From NCBI GenBank assembly GCA_011390155.1, contig JAABSW010000003.1:1-64000 (forward strand): 64,000 nucleotides of DNA. The letters are read 5' to 3'. Below are positions 22,741 through 31,688 of this stretch, one piece after another. The stretch comes from Clostridiaceae bacterium (GTDB lineage: Bacteria; Bacillota; Clostridia; Peptostreptococcales; Tindalliaceae). Made by a program: the position numbers and the translations under genes. Within the stretch, counting starts at the first letter, position 1. Every line of letters begins with the position of its first letter. The notes beneath the pieces are model-generated. The model made no database searches and had not been told where the DNA came from. It saw only the letters and a program-made list of their open reading frames with translations.

Positions 22741-23760
22741 ATGCAGGGAGACCAGAAGGTAAATGAAGGCCTGGAGGTTGGTTTTGAAATCGAACTGGGA
22801 GAAAAGGTTATACAAAAATCAATGGTAAGTGAAAAAACCATCCTTATAAAAAAACAGGTTCAGCAACAAATTGACGAATTCGGCTCTTTAGATACCACCC
22901 GAGAAGTGGGGGGTGTTTTGCTGGGCATACCTGAAGAGGGTGATGAGGGAGTACACCTGTCAATCACAGCCATGCTGAAAGCAAAAAAAACGGCTGCCAA
23001 TAAAACATCCATTACCTTTACCCATGAAACCTGGGATCAAATTCACCACGAAAAGGACATACTCTATCCAGACCTGAAAATTGTGGGGTGGTTTCATACC
23101 CATCCAGGTTTCGGTGTATTCCTGTCAAATTACGACTTGTTTATACAACAGAACTTTTTTAACCTGCCATGGCAAGTGGCGTATGTGGTTGACCCTGTAA
23201 ACAAGGAAACTGGTTTTTTTGCATGGGAAGGCGAAGAAATCAAAGCATCACATTACCGTGTATTGGATAATGGACAGGAAGTGCTCATTTCCCTTCCCCT
23301 TGAGGAAAGACCAGCCCCAGTCAATTCGGCTGAAGATGATGGTCATGAAAAGGCAAAAAGTTCAAACTGGTACAAAGTGATGCTGATTGTGATGGCTTTA
23401 CTATTGATTCTTACAAACCTTCACCGCATTGAAAAGCCTGAGATTGACCGCGAACAACAGGAAACGCTTCTTGCCAAGGAACGGCAGATCGAAACGTTAT
23501 TGGCCGAGCTGAACCACCAGGAAGAAAAAGTGACATCACTTCAGAATGAAACAGCGAGGCTGGAAGAAGTGGTAAACCAATTATCCGGAGAATACTTTTA
23601 TGTGTACACCGTGATGCAGGGTGATACGCTGTGGTCCATCAGCAGTCGTTTTTACAATGACCCTTCAGAGCATGAATTTATCATGAAGTTGAATGACCTG
23701 AACGACCCTGACAGCCTGGAAGTCGGACAAGACATATTATTATACAAAAAAGGTGATTAA
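22741..23760 (+). CDS. JAB/JAMM (MPN+) peptidase with TM helix, coiled coil and C-terminal LysM domain
   Basis: E55 plus GWFHTHPGFGVFLSNYD (HxHx7Sx2D); TM WYKVMLIVMALLLILTNL; LysM YTVMQGDTLWSISSRFYND...LNDPDSLEVGQDILLY. Confidence 0.92.
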   Translation: MQGDQKVNEGLEVGFEIELGEKVIQKSMVSEKTILIKKQVQQQIDEFGSLDTTREVGGVLLGIPEEGDEGVHLSITAMLKAKKTAANKTSITFTHETWDQIHHEKDILYPDLKIVGWFHTHPGFGVFLSNYDLFIQQNFFNLPWQVAYVVDPVNKETGFFAWEGEEIKASHYRVLDNGQEVLISLPLEERPAPVNSAEDDGHEKAKSSNWYKVMLIVMALLLILTNLHRIEKPEIDREQQETLLAKERQIETLLAELNHQEEKVTSLQNETARLEEVVNQLSGEYFYVYTVMQGDTLWSISSRFYNDPSEHEFIMKLNDLNDPDSLEVGQDILLYKKGD

Positions 23761-23761
23761 T

Positions 23762-24112
23762 ATGCAGCCTCATCGATCCAAATCCCACGTAGAGAATACA
23801 GTTTGTCCTTACTGCCAGACACCCATTCGTCTGGGAGAAAACACAGTGGTGTGTTCCTGCTGCAAAATGCCCCACCACCTGGAATGCTGGATCGAAAATG
23901 GACAATGCACCACCTATGGCTGTCGGGGAGAAAGAATGGCCAACGCTGGCATAAGGTCTCACAGAAAACAACAGCTTCCCCTTATTGAAATTACCTTTGA
24001 AGAACCGTCAAAAAACACGCTAAAAAGCGGTTTTAAAGGCCATGCCTGGAAAGTGGCGGTCTTGGTGGCATTCCTGCTGGGAGGCAGTTATTACCTATAC
24101 AGATTTCTATGA
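23762..24112 (+). CDS. RING-like (prokaryotic RING finger) protein with C-terminal TM tail anchor; candidate E3
   Basis: CPYC-x12-CSCC-xxxH-HLEC-W-x5-C-x4-C gives eight possible Zn ligands; C-terminal AWKVAVLVAFLLGGSYYLYRFL. Confidence 0.82.
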   Translation: MQPHRSKSHVENTVCPYCQTPIRLGENTVVCSCCKMPHHLECWIENGQCTTYGCRGERMANAGIRSHRKQQLPLIEITFEEPSKNTLKSGFKGHAWKVAVLVAFLLGGSYYLYRFL

Positions 24113-24130
24113 ATATTTATCGAAAATTCA

Positions 24131-24159
24131 TTGCACTTTAGCGTGAAAAAGTTTACAAT
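24131..24159 (+). promoter_or_regulatory. SigmaA-type promoter upstream of the 24220 gene
   Basis: TTGCAC-N17-TACAAT. Confidence 0.6.
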
Positions 24160-24219
24160 GAATGTGAGTAAATTTGTAACAAGTCCATACATAGAATCTT
24201 TTCAATCAGGGAGGGCATC

Positions 24220-24732
24220 ATGGAATTATCAACTTATATAGATTTGATTCAAGACAGACTGACGGCCTATTTTGACATATACCGACCTTTTGAGTATCAT
24301 GAAAAATCCTTTGATTTATATGCAAAGTCCGATATGCGTAACGAGCGTTATTTTGCATCCAAAAAGATAAAAGTATACGCCATCGAGAACAAAGAACATG
24401 TCTTTATTCAATTCATTAAGACACCCTCGTTAAAAGTGGTGGATGATTTCTGGGAAACAATGGTGAAAGCGGCAGAAGAATTACCTGAACCACATGAGGA
24501 GCATATGTCCACCATCATCAACGGAGTACTGGTAACACCCAATGGTGTTGATGCAGAAATACAAAGAACTGTGGAAAAAATGAAGTATGAAAAGTCATTC
24601 TTATTTGGGCTGAAAGGCTGGGTTTATATCCGACTGGCAGTGGTGGACCTTGCAGCAGAAACACTGGTTCACAATAAGCGGGGAAAGGAGGTTAGGGAAT
24701 TATACAGTCCCGGTAAACCCGTTAATTTATAA
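24220..24732 (+). CDS. Hypothetical protein (170 aa)
   Basis: Complete ORF with RBS (GGGAGG); no recognised domain. Confidence 0.75.
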   Translation: MELSTYIDLIQDRLTAYFDIYRPFEYHEKSFDLYAKSDMRNERYFASKKIKVYAIENKEHVFIQFIKTPSLKVVDDFWETMVKAAEELPEPHEEHMSTIINGVLVTPNGVDAEIQRTVEKMKYEKSFLFGLKGWVYIRLAVVDLAAETLVHNKRGKEVRELYSPGKPVNL

Positions 24733-24756
24733 TCAGAACATTGAAGGAGGGTCAAT

Positions 24757-26370
24757 ATGAATGCATTAGTTCTTATTCTTATTGCTATTATAGCTTTTTC
24801 CATTGCCTATGTGACCTATGGTGCTTGGCTGACAAAGCAGTGGGGTGTTAACGACGCCATTGCAACTCCTGCACATACACGTCCAGATGGTGTTGACTAT
24901 GTGCCAGCGTCAGCACCTGTATTATTGGGTCATCACTTTGCTTCCATTGCAGGTGCAGGACCAATTGTTGGGCCTATCGCTGCAGCTATTTTTGGCTGGG
25001 TGCCAGTCTTGTTGTGGATCATTGTCGGAAGTATCTTTTTTGGAGGGGTGCAGGATTACAGCTCATTGTTTGCATCCATTCGCCACGAAGGTAAATCCAT
25101 TGGTGAAGTCATCCATGTGAACATGGGAACCAGAGGTAAGCAAATGTTCTCAGTTTTCGCCTGGTTGACACTGCTCTTGGTAGTAGCTGCCTTTACCAAT
25201 ATTGTGGCAAACACCTTTGTTGCCGTTCCAGCCGCCGCGACAGCATCCCTTTTGTTTATTGTGCTTGCGGTAGGATTTGGATATGCCATTTACCGTAAAG
25301 GTGTATCATTAACCGTAGGCACTGTGGTAGGCGTTGTTTTATTGCTGATCTGCATTGCACTGGGCAACATGTTCCCCTTGGCATTATCACGGAATGTATG
25401 GATTGTCTTCCTGCTGGTGTACATCTTTGTTGCTTCCACCACACCTGTATGGATTCTGCTTCAGCCCCGTGACTACCTAAACTCTTTTCTGTTATATGGA
25501 ATGCTGGCAGGTGCAGTGCTAGGCCTGTTGATTTCCAGACCCACCATTCAGTTGACACCCTATGCAGGTTTTGTTGTGAATGGTCAGTTTTTATTTCCCA
25601 TTCTCTTCATCACCATTGCCTGTGGAGCGATTTCAGGATTCCATTCTTTGGTGGGTTCGGGAACCACTTCAAAACAGCTCACCAAAGAAAGTGACGCCAA
25701 AATCGTTGGTTATGGCGGCATGCTGATTGAAGGTGTATTGGCAACAGTGGCCATAATTACGGCCGCCTATATAGCAGGTCCCAAATTGACTGAATTACTG
25801 GCGAATGGTGGACCGGTTAACGTGTTCTCAGACGGTATCGGGGTCTTTATGACCAGCTTCGGTGTTCCTTTTGAGATAGGGAAATCATTTGTCGCCCTCG
25901 CAGTTTCAGCTTTTGCACTAACAAGCTTGGATACCGGTACCCGACTTGGCCGATTCATTCTTCAGGAATTCTTTGAGCCTGAAGATGTGAATGCACCTAA
26001 ACCAATTTTAACCAATATGTATGTTGCAACAGGAATCACAGTTGTATTCGGCGGACTATTGGCCATTACCAGCTGGCAGCAAATCTGGCCTGTGTTTGGT
26101 TCTGCCAACCAGTTATTGGCAGCGTTGGCCCTTATGGCAGTGGCTGTGTGGTTGAAGAAATCGGGCAAAAATAACAAAATGTTTACAATTCCCATCGTGT
26201 TCATGTTTGCAGCAACCATATTTGCTTTAGTGTTACTGGCGCAGGCAAATCTTGCAGTCGGAAATATTGTCCTTGTGATATTCCCTGTGATCTTGTTAAT
26301 CTTGGCAATCGTTTTATTGGTTCAAGGATTTGGTATCTTGTTTAAAACCGAAGCGAAAACCGAGGAGTAA
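24757..26370 (+). CDS. cstA: Carbon starvation protein CstA family transporter
   Basis: 537 aa polytopic; GHHFASIAGAGPIVGPIAAAIFGWVPVLLWIIVGSIFFGGVQDYSSL. Confidence 0.92.
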   Translation: MNALVLILIAIIAFSIAYVTYGAWLTKQWGVNDAIATPAHTRPDGVDYVPASAPVLLGHHFASIAGAGPIVGPIAAAIFGWVPVLLWIIVGSIFFGGVQDYSSLFASIRHEGKSIGEVIHVNMGTRGKQMFSVFAWLTLLLVVAAFTNIVANTFVAVPAAATASLLFIVLAVGFGYAIYRKGVSLTVGTVVGVVLLLICIALGNMFPLALSRNVWIVFLLVYIFVASTTPVWILLQPRDYLNSFLLYGMLAGAVLGLLISRPTIQLTPYAGFVVNGQFLFPILFITIACGAISGFHSLVGSGTTSKQLTKESDAKIVGYGGMLIEGVLATVAIITAAYIAGPKLTELLANGGPVNVFSDGIGVFMTSFGVPFEIGKSFVALAVSAFALTSLDTGTRLGRFILQEFFEPEDVNAPKPILTNMYVATGITVVFGGLLAITSWQQIWPVFGSANQLLAALALMAVAVWLKKSGKNNKMFTIPIVFMFAATIFALVLLAQANLAVGNIVLVIFPVILLILAIVLLVQGFGILFKTEAKTEE

Positions 26371-26393
26371 ACAAGAAATAAGAACAAATACAC

Positions 26394-26424
26394 TGAGAGA
26401 GATCACAATGGTCTCTCTCTTTTT
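26394..26424 (+). terminator. Rho-independent terminator after cstA
   Basis: GAGAGAGATCACAATGGTCTCTCTCTTTTT. Confidence 0.75.
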
Positions 26425-26558
26425 AATGCAAACATTGGCTATAATGCCATGTCCTTCAATCGCCTTTCAATCAGCCTTTCAATCAGCTGTTGCCAAGCAA
26501 AACCCTCTATGTTACAATGAACCCAGTTCATTTAAGAGTTATTAAAGGGGAGAGATCG

Positions 26559-27902
26559 ATGGCCAGATTGTTTGGAACTGACGGTGTTCGAGGTATTGCG
26601 AATCAGGATTTAACCGCCACATTGGCTTTTCAGTTGGCCCAGGCTGGGGCGGCCATATTGGGAAACGATGACCTTTCTCCATTGGTCTTGATTGGAAAAG
26701 ACACCCGTCAATCCTGTGATATGCTGGAAGCAGCCTTAAGTGCCGGTTTTATGAGCATGGGATTTTCAGTGATGCGCCTGGGTGTGATTCCTACTCCAGG
26801 AGTGGCCTGGCTGACCAAGTCAACAGATGCTGCCTGTGGTGTGATGATCTCTGCTTCCCACAACCCGGCCAACTACAATGGCATAAAATTTTTCAGCCAT
26901 AATGGCTATAAATTGGGGGATGAAGTGGAAGACAGTATTGAAGTTTTGATAAGAGAAGGTACTACCAATATGAATACCAGGGAAGATGCCATTGGCACGT
27001 GGACAAAGGACTCTGTGCTGGCAAAAACGTACCTTGAACATGTTAAACATTCAATTAATGTTGATTTAACGGGCATGAAAATTGTGTTGGACACTGCCAA
27101 TGGGGCAGCTTATGAAATGGCCCCAGCTCTTTTTACTTCTCTGGGAGCAGAGGTACATGTCATTCACCATCATCCTGATGGCCTGAACATCAATCGACAA
27201 TGCGGTTCAACCCATACAGAAGATTTGCAGCATGAAGTGGTTGAAACCAAAAGCCATATCGGTTTTGCGTTTGATGGTGACGCTGACAGATTAATTGCAG
27301 TGGATGAGACGGGGCAAGTGGTGGACGGAGACCGGGTCATGGCACTGCTGGCAATTCGTTTAAAAAAGCAGCATAAACTGTCGGAAAACACGCTTGTCAC
27401 AACAGTGATGAGTAATTTAGGACTTGAACTGGCCTTGAAAGAGGCAGGTTGCCGCCTTGTGAGGACTAAGGTGGGAGATCGCTATGTGTTGGAAGAAATG
27501 GTGAAGAACAAATATACCCTGGGAGGCGAACAATCAGGGCATATCATTATGTCTGAACACGGCACCACAGGAGATGGCATGTTAACGGCAGTTCAACTGG
27601 CGGCTTTGCTGAAGGAATCGACAGAAACCATGTCAGTTCTTGCAAAGATTATGACTTCTTACCCACAGGTATTGGTCAACGCAAAGGTTCAGAATCAACG
27701 AAAATACGACTACCAGCAGGACCCGGTGATCTGTGAGGAAATACGCCAACTAGAAGAAAAGATGTCGGGTAAAGGCAGGGTCTTAATCCGGCCATCAGGT
27801 ACCGAAGCGCTGGTAAGGGTAATGCTGGAAGGCGAAAATCAACAGGAATTGGACAGCATGGCCCACCATTTGGCACAAATCATGGAAAAACAATTGGGAT
27901 AA
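26559..27902 (+). CDS. glmM: Phosphoglucosamine mutase
   Basis: MARLFGTDGVRGIAN; ISASHNPANYNGIKFF; FDGDADRLIAVD; start ATG 26559 (ORF listed from 26490). Confidence 0.95.
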   Translation: MARLFGTDGVRGIANQDLTATLAFQLAQAGAAILGNDDLSPLVLIGKDTRQSCDMLEAALSAGFMSMGFSVMRLGVIPTPGVAWLTKSTDAACGVMISASHNPANYNGIKFFSHNGYKLGDEVEDSIEVLIREGTTNMNTREDAIGTWTKDSVLAKTYLEHVKHSINVDLTGMKIVLDTANGAAYEMAPALFTSLGAEVHVIHHHPDGLNINRQCGSTHTEDLQHEVVETKSHIGFAFDGDADRLIAVDETGQVVDGDRVMALLAIRLKKQHKLSENTLVTTVMSNLGLELALKEAGCRLVRTKVGDRYVLEEMVKNKYTLGGEQSGHIIMSEHGTTGDGMLTAVQLAALLKESTETMSVLAKIMTSYPQVLVNAKVQNQRKYDYQQDPVICEEIRQLEEKMSGKGRVLIRPSGTEALVRVMLEGENQQELDSMAHHLAQIMEKQLG

Positions 27903-27923
27903 GCTAACAGACTAGGGTATAAT
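27894..27923 (+). promoter_or_regulatory. Putative promoter for glmS ribozyme/glmS
   Basis: TTGGGA-N18-TATAAT overlapping the 3' end of glmM. Confidence 0.45.
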
Positions 27924-27969
27924 GTGAACATAGAGGAGTGATGCCCAAGGCCATGGAATACAACTGAAT

Positions 27970-28150
27970 AGTATAATCAAGCGCCTGGACTTTCGGGAAT
28001 TTTGAAAGTTGACGAGGAACAGGGAGTATCGAATCATCGGCGGATGCCCTGCGGTGAGTTCACCACCGACAAGGAGCCTACAAAGCTGGCAAGTAATTGG
28101 CAGTACAAAGTGGCCCGTGTGAATGACCTGTGATCATTTCAGAGGTCCTG
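27970..28150 (+). ncRNA. glmS ribozyme/riboswitch; predicted self-cleavage between 27980 and 27981
   Basis: AAGCGCCTGGACTTTCGGGAATTTTGAAAGTTGACGAGGAACAGGGAGTATCGAAtCATCGGCGGATGCCCTGCGGT matches the glmS ribozyme core as remembered; immediately upstream of glmS. The 3' boundary is approximate. Confidence 0.9.
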
Positions 28151-28229
28151 TTGGTGTGCAGTAAAAAACGCAAGAACAAAGAAAAACGAATGAGCAACTT
28201 CATGAAAGAATGAAAGGAGCGACCCGCAT

Positions 28230-30059
28230 ATGTGTGGTATCGTTGGATATATTGGAGAAAAACAAACAGTGCCTATTTTAATGGAAGGTTTGGAAAAGCT
28301 TGAATACAGAGGTTATGATTCAGCAGGGGTGGCCATTTACAGCCAGGATGACATCATTGTTAAAAAGTTTAAAGGCCGCCTGTCAGTGTTGGCAGACTAT
28401 TTGGAGGAACACCCATTGCCAGGCGTGTTGGGCATCGGTCATACCCGGTGGGCTACCCATGGAGAACCGAATGACATCAATGCACATCCACACGCCAGCC
28501 ATCATGGAAAAATTGCCGTGGTGCACAATGGCATCGTTGAAAACTACATGAAACTGAAAAGCTGGTTAACGGACAAAGGCATTGTGTTCAAATCAGAGAC
28601 AGACACCGAGGTCATTGCTCAGCTCATTGAGTACTACTATGACGGCAACCTGGTTGAAGCGTTGCAAAAAGCCATTCAAAAAATGGAGGGGGCCTATGCC
28701 ATTGGGGTCATCTGCAAAGATGAACCGGAGACATTGATCGGTTACCGAAAAGACAATCCACTGGTTGTGGGAATTGGTAACGGTGAAAATTTTATTGCCT
28801 CAGACATTCCGGCTCTGTTGAAGCATACCAGGGATGTATATTTTCTGGAAGATGGAGAAATGGCCGTTTTAACCCGGGATCACATTACGATCCTCAATGA
28901 ATTGGGAGATGAGATGGACCGAGATCCATTCCACGTTACCTGGGACATTGAGTCAGCAGAAAAAGGTGGTTACCAGCACTTCATGCTGAAAGAAATGCAT
29001 GAGCAGCCAAAGGCAGTAAGAGACACTTTGTTTCCAAGGATAGACGAGGAAAACCGTATAAAATTGGACGAACTTCACTTGACAGGAGAAGAATTAAACC
29101 AGTTCAACAAAATCACCATTGTGGCCTGCGGCACTGCCATGCATGCTGGTTTGGTAGGCAAATACGCCATCGAAAAATTTGCCCGTTTGCCGGTGGAAGT
29201 GGAAATTGCCTCAGAATTTCGGTACAAAGACCCTTTTGTTGATGAAAAAACCCTGCTGATTGCCGTCAGTCAGTCAGGTGAAACCGCAGACACGCTGGCT
29301 GCTTTGAGGGAAGCCAAAGGCAAAGGAGCCCACGTTCTCACGGTGACAAATGTGGTGGGCAGCAGAATTTCCAGGGAAGCCCATGACGTATTTTACACCT
29401 GGGCAGGACCTGAAATTGCGGTGGCCAGCACAAAAGCCTACATTACTCAAATCATTGCCTTGTACCTGGTGGGCCTCTACCTGGCAGAACTGAAAGGTAC
29501 CATGTCAAGAAGTGAAGTGGCGGATAAGGTGACGGAACTCAAAAACCTCCCTGACAAAATCCAGTCCATACTGGATCATCAGGAAAACATCCAGTCAATT
29601 GCTAACAAGCAGTTTAATCAGCAAAGTGTTTTCTTTATCGGTCGAGGCATCGACGATTACACAGCCAAGGAGGGATCCCTTAAACTCAAGGAAATCTCCT
29701 ATATTCATTCAGAAGCCATTGCAGCAGGTGAACTGAAACATGGCACCATCGCATTGTTGGAAGAAGGAACACTGGTAATGGCCCTTGCCACCCAGGACCA
29801 GTTATATGACAAGATGCTGTCCAACATGAAAGAAGTGAAGGCGCGTGGGGCTTTCGTGGTAGCGATTACCAAAGAAAAAACCAGGGAGGAAGTAGAGCAA
29901 TCAGCCGACGTGGTGCTGTCCATTCCCGACACAGACAATGTCTTCACCCCGGTATTAGCCGTAGTTCCACTGCAGCTTTTTGCCTACTACACAGCAGTGG
30001 CAAGAGGGGCCGACGTTGATAAACCCAAAAATCTGGCAAAATCTGTCACGGTAGAATAG
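28230..30059 (+). CDS. glmS: Glutamine-fructose-6-phosphate aminotransferase (isomerizing)
   Basis: MCGIVGYIGEKQ N-terminal Cys glutaminase; two SIS domains; ends in PKNLAKSVTVE. Confidence 0.97.
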   Translation: MCGIVGYIGEKQTVPILMEGLEKLEYRGYDSAGVAIYSQDDIIVKKFKGRLSVLADYLEEHPLPGVLGIGHTRWATHGEPNDINAHPHASHHGKIAVVHNGIVENYMKLKSWLTDKGIVFKSETDTEVIAQLIEYYYDGNLVEALQKAIQKMEGAYAIGVICKDEPETLIGYRKDNPLVVGIGNGENFIASDIPALLKHTRDVYFLEDGEMAVLTRDHITILNELGDEMDRDPFHVTWDIESAEKGGYQHFMLKEMHEQPKAVRDTLFPRIDEENRIKLDELHLTGEELNQFNKITIVACGTAMHAGLVGKYAIEKFARLPVEVEIASEFRYKDPFVDEKTLLIAVSQSGETADTLAALREAKGKGAHVLTVTNVVGSRISREAHDVFYTWAGPEIAVASTKAYITQIIALYLVGLYLAELKGTMSRSEVADKVTELKNLPDKIQSILDHQENIQSIANKQFNQQSVFFIGRGIDDYTAKEGSLKLKEISYIHSEAIAAGELKHGTIALLEEGTLVMALATQDQLYDKMLSNMKEVKARGAFVVAITKEKTREEVEQSADVVLSIPDTDNVFTPVLAVVPLQLFAYYTAVARGADVDKPKNLAKSVTVE

Positions 30060-30105
30060 TCGATCACATAGGTTTTGAAACTTGTGTCCCCTTATACAAA
30101 ACATC

Positions 30106-30153
30106 TACACTGCCGCAAAAACATTTACACTGTGACACAATAGTTTTACACTG
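30106..30153. repeat. Three direct repeats of TACACTG at 20-21 bp spacing; possible IS21-like terminal-region relic
   Basis: TACACTG at 30106, 30126 and 30147; no transposase ORF nearby. Confidence 0.35.
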
Positions 30154-30328
30154 AGAACATAAAACCGCCCCAGGCACATCCTTCCCAGGATATCCCTGGG
30201 GCTACTTTCATTGCTTCGGAAGTTGGAAGCCTTGCTGTTTTTCCAATCATCTTTTTCCATTACGCTTTCACAATATCCAACGGAAGCCAACTTAGCTTGA
30301 TAAAAACACAAAAGTGACCGACATAGAG

Positions 30329-30392
30329 ATAAACAGGATTCTAACCTTCTGGTGGAGTTTTAACTCTATCAGAAGGTTAGAATCCTGTTTAT
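30329..30392. repeat. 64-bp palindromic element with perfect 23-bp inverted repeats (element A, copy 1)
   Basis: ATAAACAGGATTCTAACCTTCTG-N18-CAGAAGGTTAGAATCCTGTTTAT; related copy at 62955. Confidence 0.85.
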
Positions 30393-30410
30393 ACTCTTGT
30401 AAGCTGCTTA

Positions 30411-31667
30411 TTAGTTGCGTATTTGTCCGTTCCCCTGAATCATGTATTTTATGCTTGTGAGGGCTTCAAGGCCCATGGGCCCCCGGGCATGAAGTTTTTG
30501 TGTGCTAATGCCAATTTCAGCACCAAAACCAAACTGATGGCCATCAGTATAGCGTGTGGAAGCGTTTACATAAACAGCTGCTGCATCCACCTCCCGTTGA
30601 AACTGCCTGGCATGGCTGTAGTTTTCTGTTACAATGGCTTCTGAATGTTGGGTACCATACCGACGGATATGTTCAATGGCTTCCTCCACAGAATTTACCA
30701 CCTTCACTGCCAGAACCAGGTCCAGGTATTCTGTTTCCCAGTCAGATTCTTTTGCTGGTAATATGTTATTTACCAAAGCACGGGTTTTTTCACAGCCACG
30801 CAACTCAACGCCTTTTGCCATAAGGGCATCAGCGATGTTTCCGAGATGTTGTCCAGCAAAATCTTTGTGTACCAGTAACGTTTCAGTAGCGTTGCAAACA
30901 CCTGGCCGGTGGGTTTTTCCATTGATCACAATTTTTTCAGCCATGACCGGTTCTGCACTGGCATCCAGGTAAACATGGCAATTACCGACCCCGGTTTCAA
31001 TGACAGGCACAGATGAATTCTCCACCACGGCTTTGATCAATCCGGCGCCGCCCCGGGGAATCAACACGTCGATCAGCCCATTGAGTTTCATCATCACCTT
31101 AACAGCTTCTCTGTCGGTGGAGGTAATAAACTGAATGCATCCCTCGGGCAGACCGGCTTCTACGGCAGATCGGCTGATAATACTAGCAATGATGGTGTTG
31201 GAGTGTATGGCTTCAGAGCCTCCCTTAAGCATCACCGCATTGCCTGCCTTCAGACAAAGTGCAGCTGCATCCACAGTAACGTTGGGACGAGCCTCATAGA
31301 TCATCCCTACCACACCAATTGGTGTGCTTATTTGGGTGATCTGGATGCCGTCAGCCCCAATCCATACCTTGTTACCTTCTCCAATGGGATCCTTCAGTGA
31401 GGCTACCTGTCGTAATCCTGATGCCATGCTCTCAATACGATCATCGTTTAGCATCAACCGGTCAAGGAGTGCCAGGGAAAGTCCCTGGTGGCGTCCTGCT
31501 TCCATGTCTTTTTCATTTTCGGAAATAATCTGTGAAGCGTGGTTCGTTAATGCATCTGCCATGGCCAACAATGCCGTATTTTTGGTATTGGTTTTCAGCA
31601 AGGCCATACGTTGTGCAGCTGCTTTAGCAGCCTTGGCTTGTTGTATGAGTTGTTCCTGCATCGTCAT
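30411..31667 (-). CDS. proA: Gamma-glutamyl phosphate reductase
   Basis: MIYEARPNVTVDAAALCLKAGNAVMLKGGSEA; ends GLEALTSIKYMIQGNGQIRN. Confidence 0.95.
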   Translation of the reverse strand: MTMQEQLIQQAKAAKAAAQRMALLKTNTKNTALLAMADALTNHASQIISENEKDMEAGRHQGLSLALLDRLMLNDDRIESMASGLRQVASLKDPIGEGNKVWIGADGIQITQISTPIGVVGMIYEARPNVTVDAAALCLKAGNAVMLKGGSEAIHSNTIIASIISRSAVEAGLPEGCIQFITSTDREAVKVMMKLNGLIDVLIPRGGAGLIKAVVENSSVPVIETGVGNCHVYLDASAEPVMAEKIVINGKTHRPGVCNATETLLVHKDFAGQHLGNIADALMAKGVELRGCEKTRALVNNILPAKESDWETEYLDLVLAVKVVNSVEEAIEHIRRYGTQHSEAIVTENYSHARQFQREVDAAAVYVNASTRYTDGHQFGFGAEIGISTQKLHARGPMGLEALTSIKYMIQGNGQIRN

Positions 31668-31688
31668 GATTCCACCCCTTTACGATTG

